From Methanobrevibacter sp. (GTDB lineage Archaea; Methanobacteriota; Methanobacteria; Methanobacteriales; Methanobacteriaceae): 48,105 bases of DNA. Position numbers and translations under genes: made by a program. Under the pieces are notes generated by a model. It saw only the letters and a program-made list of their open reading frames with translations. It made no database searches and was not told the DNA's origin. Shown here in pieces: positions 44,528 through 48,105 of the stretch (position 1 is its first letter; every line of letters begins with the position of its first letter). The stretch is taken from assembly GCF_030539875.1 (NCBI RefSeq), contig NZ_JAUNXI010000013.1, positions 1-48,105 of the forward strand. Reading direction: 5' to 3'.

Positions 44528-44620
44528 CGAATCTACGAGACGTTAGTAATAGATTCGAATGTTTTGATTTTCAAAACACAGTTCTTTCAACAGTTATAAA
44601 CTTAGTTAATGATAACTAAG
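44528..44620 (-). promoter_or_regulatory. Three-hairpin leader before rpsM
   Basis: Three perfect hairpins lie between tRNA-Ser and rpsM: 44528-44535 with 44550-44557 (8 bp), 44561-44567 with 44571-44577 (7 bp), and 44601-44608 with 44613-44620 (8 bp). They may separate the tRNA from the mRNA by processing, or bind a ribosomal protein for autoregulation. No riboswitch family is recognised. Confidence 0.45.
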
Positions 44621-44687
44621 AGTGCAAAAATATCAGCTTAACAAGTATTTTAATAAAGTTAAAAAAATATAGTTAAAAACTAATAAA

Positions 44688-44772
44688 CGCCGAGACTGGG
44701 ATTTGAACCCAGGAGGGCTGAACGCCCACGAGATTTCCAGTCTCGCGCCTTACCAGGCTAGACTATCTCGGC
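44688..44772 (-). tRNA. tRNA-Ser(GGA)
   Basis: On the minus strand the acceptor stem GCCGAGA pairs with TCTCGGC, followed by discriminator G. The T arm has GGTTCAAATCC. The anticodon loop CTGGAAA gives anticodon GGA (serine). A long variable arm (TGGGCGTTCAGCCC) confirms a class II tRNA. CCA is not encoded. No intron is needed to fold the 85 bases. Confidence 0.95.
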
Positions 44773-44844
44773 ATATAATAGCTAGCAAATACTTGCAAAT
44801 CATATCGTCTAGAACAATATGATATAATAATGTATTAACTTTCA

Positions 44845-44856
44845 CCTATATAAAGG
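44845..44856 (-). promoter_or_regulatory. Promoter for tRNA-Ser and the ribosomal operon
   Basis: CCTTTATATAGG on the minus strand is a strong TATA box about 73 bases before the tRNA 5' end. It may also supply the rpsM operon by read-through, since I see no second strong box between tRNA and rpsM. Confidence 0.5.
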
Positions 44857-44949
44857 TATTGTTTAAAAGCTATAATTTATACAAATTAAATGATTGCATC
44901 AATTAATTTATTTTTACTATACGGAAAACAAAATTATATATCAATCCTA

Positions 44950-44962
44950 CTTATATATATAA
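44950..44962 (+). promoter_or_regulatory. Promoter of the LemA-DUF2207 pair
   Basis: CTTATATATATAA lies about 22 bases before the ATG at 44978, leaving a very short leader that still contains GGTGAT. Confidence 0.5.
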
Positions 44963-44977
44963 CAATGTGGTGATACA

Positions 44978-45532
44978 ATGAGCCTTATAATAATAGTTAT
45001 AGTGGTAATAATAGTTATTGTTATTGGAACAATAATACATATGTACAATAATCTTGTTGGACTTAGAAATCGTGTGAAAAACAGTTATTCACAAATTGAT
45101 GTTCAGCTTAAGCGTAGAAACGATTTAATACCTAATCTTGTTGAAACTGTTAAAGGTTACGCTTCTCACGAAAAAGGTGTTCTTGAAGAAGTTACCAAAG
45201 CCAGAGCAGGAGTTATGAATGCATCATCTATTGAAGAAGTAAGTGCTGCAGATAACCAGTTAACAGGAGCATTGAAAACACTTTTTGCGGTTGCTGAAAG
45301 TTATCCTGATTTAAAGGCCAACACTAATTTTAAAGAATTGCAAAATGAATTAAGTGAAACTGAAGATAAAATTGCATATTCAAGACAATTTTACAATGAT
45401 GTTGTTTTAAAATACAATAATTCATGTCAACAATTCCCAAGCAACATTCTTGCACGTTTATTCGGTTTTAAAGAAGAAACATTCTTTGAAGCTCCAGAAA
45501 CAGAAAAGGCCGTACCTAAAGTTGAATTTTAA
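44978..45532 (+). CDS. LemA family membrane protein
   Basis: The 184-residue protein has one N-terminal membrane helix ([21 protein letters not shown]). The LemA core follows: [37 protein letters not shown] and [20 protein letters not shown] sits three bases before the ATG. LemA proteins are widespread and of unclear function; pairing with a DUF2207 gene, as here, is common and suggests they form a membrane unit. Confidence 0.93.
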   Translation: MSLIIIVIVVIIVIVIGTIIHMYNNLVGLRNRVKNSYSQIDVQLKRRNDLIPNLVETVKGYASHEKGVLEEVTKARAGVMNASSIEEVSAADNQLTGALKTLFAVAESYPDLKANTNFKELQNELSETEDKIAYSRQFYNDVVLKYNNSCQQFPSNILARLFGFKEETFFEAPETEKAVPKVEF

Positions 45533-45556
45533 AAAAATAATAAATGGTGGGTTTAT

Positions 45557-47329
45557 ATGACTATTAGAAAAACATTTTGTATAATCATGTTGTTTCTAAT
45601 ACTGTTTTCCACCCTTTCATGTGTATCAGCAGATGATGATGACCGAAGCTATTCAATAACACATGCATTTGTTGACTTAACAGTTGGAAAGGATGGTCTG
45701 CTACATGTAGAAGAAGAATATGATTATTCATTTGACGGAGCTTTTAATGGAGTTTATAGAGACATTCCCCTAAAATCCGGAGAAAGCATTGAAAATATTA
45801 AGGTTGATGCCCAGGGAGCATATCCTGTTTTAAAAGAAATTGATGATGATGACGGTTATAAACATTTAAAGATTTATTTATACTCTGATGCTGCTCACAC
45901 ACAGGGAATAAAAGACTGTAACGTGAAAATTTACATTAGCTATGATATGACTAATGTAGTAACTCTTTTTAATGATATTGGAGCTCTTCAATTTAAACTC
46001 TGGGGTGAAGAGTGGGATGTAGGGGCAGATAAGTTAACAGCCAGCATACATTTACCAGGAGACAGCGGAAATGAATATTTCCTAAATCCTCAGGAATACA
46101 ATGAAACATCATCAATAAACAACAATACAATTACAGCAGAAAGCAATTCAATTCCAAAAGGCGAATTCTATGAATTACTCGTTTTAATGCCATTAACCGA
46201 CTTCGATGACAATGCAGCATATGCAAAAAACGTTGACAAAAATGGTCGCGAAATGATACTGAAAAATTTAGAAGACAGCATTAACGAACGAAATTTTTGG
46301 AGCGTGGCTTATATAATCTTGGGATTATTGACACTTATAAGCCCTATTAGTGCATTATTTATCTATTTAAGATACGGTAGAGAACCTGAAGTAGCCTATG
46401 ATGGAATTTATGAAAGGGATTTGCCAACTGATGATCCGCCAGAAATTGTTAATGCATTAATTGAAAACAAAAAAGAAATCGGAACCCCGAATATGAAAGG
46501 TTTTGAAGCTTCAATAATGAATCTCATTGACAAAAAAGCCATTACATTAGATTCAGGCATTGATGAGGATAGTGAAATGAGCGATTTGCTTTTAAAATTT
46601 AATAGCAAAGAAGGATTAACTGACTCTGAGAAAATTGTATATGACGCTTTGCATAATTTTTCAACAAATGACATGTTAAATCTCTCATCATTCAGCAATA
46701 AATTAACACAAGAAGATGAAGCCCTATGGTTTAATGATAAAGTTCATGACTGGGAAGCCTCCGTTAAAGATGAAATCAACATTCAGAAATACTTTGATGA
46801 TACCGGTTCTACAATAATTAATATTATGGGAATATTGGGAATCATATACGCAATAATTATAGCTCCTCTTGGATTTTATACAAACCTTTCAACCGGATTT
46901 TTCTGTGTTGTAGCAGGAATTGCTTTAGGAATATTTTCATTTGCAATTATTATGATGGATGAGGATATTTTTGGAAGATGGACTGAAGAGGGCAGAACCT
47001 ACTATCTCAAATGGAATAACTTAAAGAGTTTTTTAATAGACAACAGTTTAATTAAAGAACACCCTCCAGAATCAATAGTTATCTGGAAAGAATACTTGAT
47101 TTATGGAGCTGCTCTTGGAGTAGCTGAAGAGGTTTATGAATCCATGAAACTGCAAATGCCGAATATTTCCGAATTCGATGATGATATAATAAGGTATCAT
47201 TATTATGGAGGATATGGAATGATGAGTACAGCATTCATCACCAGTGAAACTACAAACAGTTATTCCGATTCCAGCGACTTTGGTAATATTGGAGGAGGTT
47301 CAGGAGGAGGAGGCGGAGGAGCTTTCTAG
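45557..47329 (+). CDS. DUF2207 membrane protein
   Basis: The 590-residue protein has a signal peptide (FCIIMLFLILFSTLSCVSA), then an extracellular DUF2207 domain (VEEEYDYSFDGAFNGVYRDI). Membrane helices lie near residues 250-270 and 420-475. The tail GGGSGGGGGGAF is the low-complexity end typical of the family. GGTG precedes the ATG. It follows the LemA gene by 24 bases in one operon. The function is unknown; a cell-envelope role is likely. Confidence 0.92.
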   Translation: MTIRKTFCIIMLFLILFSTLSCVSADDDDRSYSITHAFVDLTVGKDGLLHVEEEYDYSFDGAFNGVYRDIPLKSGESIENIKVDAQGAYPVLKEIDDDDGYKHLKIYLYSDAAHTQGIKDCNVKIYISYDMTNVVTLFNDIGALQFKLWGEEWDVGADKLTASIHLPGDSGNEYFLNPQEYNETSSINNNTITAESNSIPKGEFYELLVLMPLTDFDDNAAYAKNVDKNGREMILKNLEDSINERNFWSVAYIILGLLTLISPISALFIYLRYGREPEVAYDGIYERDLPTDDPPEIVNALIENKKEIGTPNMKGFEASIMNLIDKKAITLDSGIDEDSEMSDLLLKFNSKEGLTDSEKIVYDALHNFSTNDMLNLSSFSNKLTQEDEALWFNDKVHDWEASVKDEINIQKYFDDTGSTIINIMGILGIIYAIIIAPLGFYTNLSTGFFCVVAGIALGIFSFAIIMMDEDIFGRWTEEGRTYYLKWNNLKSFLIDNSLIKEHPPESIVIWKEYLIYGAALGVAEEVYESMKLQMPNISEFDDDIIRYHYYGGYGMMSTAFITSETTNSYSDSSDFGNIGGGSGGGGGGAF

Positions 47330-47400
47330 CTCTACCCTCTTCTTTTTATTTTTTAAATTTCTAAAAATCTCTTTTTTTAATTTTCAAAACAGCCCTAAAT
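47330..47400 (+). terminator. T-rich terminator after DUF2207 gene
   Basis: Several T runs follow the stop codon directly, as in archaeal intrinsic terminators. The remaining 220 bases to the convergent gene show nothing recognisable. Confidence 0.45.
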
Positions 47401-47619
47401 ATTTTCTTTTTTTACGAATAAAATATAATTCAGATAGAAATTAATTAACTAATGATTACAAAGACAATTATTACAAGAAATAAAGTTATGAAATATCCAG
47501 TAAAAGCAAATCAATATTCAATAGGCGGGAAATACTGGAAATAAAATACAGCTTAAAATTATTGTAAAAAAAATAAAAGTTAAAGAGAATTAAATTCTCC
47601 TTAATACCAAATAGTAATA

Positions 47620-48105
47620 TTAAAATTTGTCTTTTCTGCGTTTGAATGATACAAATAAAACAACCAATGAAGTTAGCAATACTAATAATGGATTACCAGT
47701 CTTATTCATAAGCATATTATTATCATTTAAACTACCGTGTTTAGTATGGTTAGTTTTGTTGGTATGATTAGTCTTATTATGATCTTGATTGTCAATGACT
47801 TTAATAAATCCTGTGCTGTTGGATCCGAAGTATGTTGAATTGCCTCCAAACAATACAAAAATACTGAACATATCATTATTTTTTGCATCTTTTGGGATAA
47901 TCCATTCTAATTCATAAGCTCCATTAACTACAGGAACAGTTATTTTCTTACCATCCGGTAAAATAACATCAACATCCCCATTAAATGGAACCCCATCTTC
48001 AGTACTGACTTTAATAGTTATTGTAACTTTATCACCAGGATGTCCAGTTGCATTAGAAACAACGATACTAGTATGCAACCTAGAAATACCGAAATCAACA
48101 GAATC
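47620..48105 (-). CDS. Adhesin-like surface protein, C-terminal end (cut by window edge)
   Basis: The visible 161 codons are open to the window edge, so the start lies outside. They contain an Ig-like/Big-type segment (NATGHPGDKVTITIKVST, then GDVDVILPDGKKITV) and a Thr/His/Asn-rich linker with repeated NHTNKT. The C-terminal membrane helix (PLLVLLTSLVVLFVSF) is followed by the basic stop-transfer end KRRKDKF. This is the architecture of the large adhesin-like proteins of Methanobrevibacter. It is anchored in the membrane and displayed outside. Confidence 0.8.
   Translation of the reverse strand, partial: DSVDFGISRLHTSIVVSNATGHPGDKVTITIKVSTEDGVPFNGDVDVILPDGKKITVPVVNGAYELEWIIPKDAKNNDMFSIFVLFGGNSTYFGSNSTGFIKVIDNQDHNKTNHTNKTNHTKHGSLNDNNMLMNKTGNPLLVLLTSLVVLFVSFKRRKDKF

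Noticed and set aside
44688-44772. tRNA-Ser as the attachment target of the integrase
   Set aside because: No element gene lies near it and its 3' end is not repeated at 3052 or 24507.

Overview
The window comes from a methanogenic archaeon of the order Methanobacteriales, most like Methanobrevibacter. Four things point there: the A+T-rich sequence; start sites preceded by GGTGAT or GGAGG; TATA-type promoters; and gene blocks typical of the order (methyl-coenzyme M reductase genes, an flp operon, and the run rps13-rps4-rps11-rpoD-rpl18e-rpl13-rps9-rpoN-rpoK-eno-ferredoxin-rps2-Memo-mevalonate kinase-IPK-fni-RNase J-idsA). The genus is inferred, not proven.

The main observation is that the beta-subunit gene of a methyl-coenzyme M reductase is cut in two by a 21.45-kb integrated element. 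Codons 1-269 lie at 2254-3061 and the remaining 174 codons at 24516-25040. Joining the halves at the shared 10-bp core GTTATGCCAA (3052-3061 and 24507-24516) gives a 443-residue protein whose active-site residues fall at the canonical positions (Phe361, Tyr367, His379). Genes D, G and A follow with no C gene, so this is the mrtBDGA operon (isoenzyme II), not mcrBDCGA. Losing it could be survivable if an mcr operon exists elsewhere.

Layout. (1) 1-2253: a nicotianamine-synthase-like gene, then a 1.3-kb spacer with a candidate structured RNA and the mrt promoter. (2) 2254-3061: 5' part of mrtB. (3) 3062-24506: the element. From left to right it holds a DUF1848 gene, a DUF2971 gene, a type III restriction-modification pair whose Mod has degenerate motifs, two small paralogous genes behind a shared operator-like motif, terminase small and large subunits with no portal, capsid or tail genes, a toxin-antitoxin pair, a DUF4062 gene, a zinc-ribbon gene, unknown genes, a cluster of GTAACTT iterons, a leftward replication/recombination operon with a frameshifted P-loop ATPase gene, and a tyrosine integrase gene with an apparent frameshift. 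(4) 24510-28014: 3' part of mrtB, then mrtD, mrtG and mrtA. (5) 28714-31678: leftward flpECBD. (6) 32286-40387: leftward archaeal lipid-precursor genes with RNase J, Memo, rps2, ferredoxin and enolase. (7) 40524-44772: leftward RNA polymerase and ribosomal protein genes headed by tRNA-Ser(GGA). (8) 44978-47329: rightward LemA and DUF2207 genes. (9) 47620-48105: C-terminal end of an Ig-like surface protein cut by the window edge.

How it works together. The element looks like a packaging-competent but capsid-less provirus or satellite that carries defence cargo and uses mrtB as its attachment site. While it is in place, MCR II cannot be made intact and mrtDGA are separated from their native promoter. 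Precise excision would restore the gene, so this could be an on/off switch for MCR II. The apparent -1 frameshifts in the integrase and replication genes suggest instead that this copy may be locked in place.
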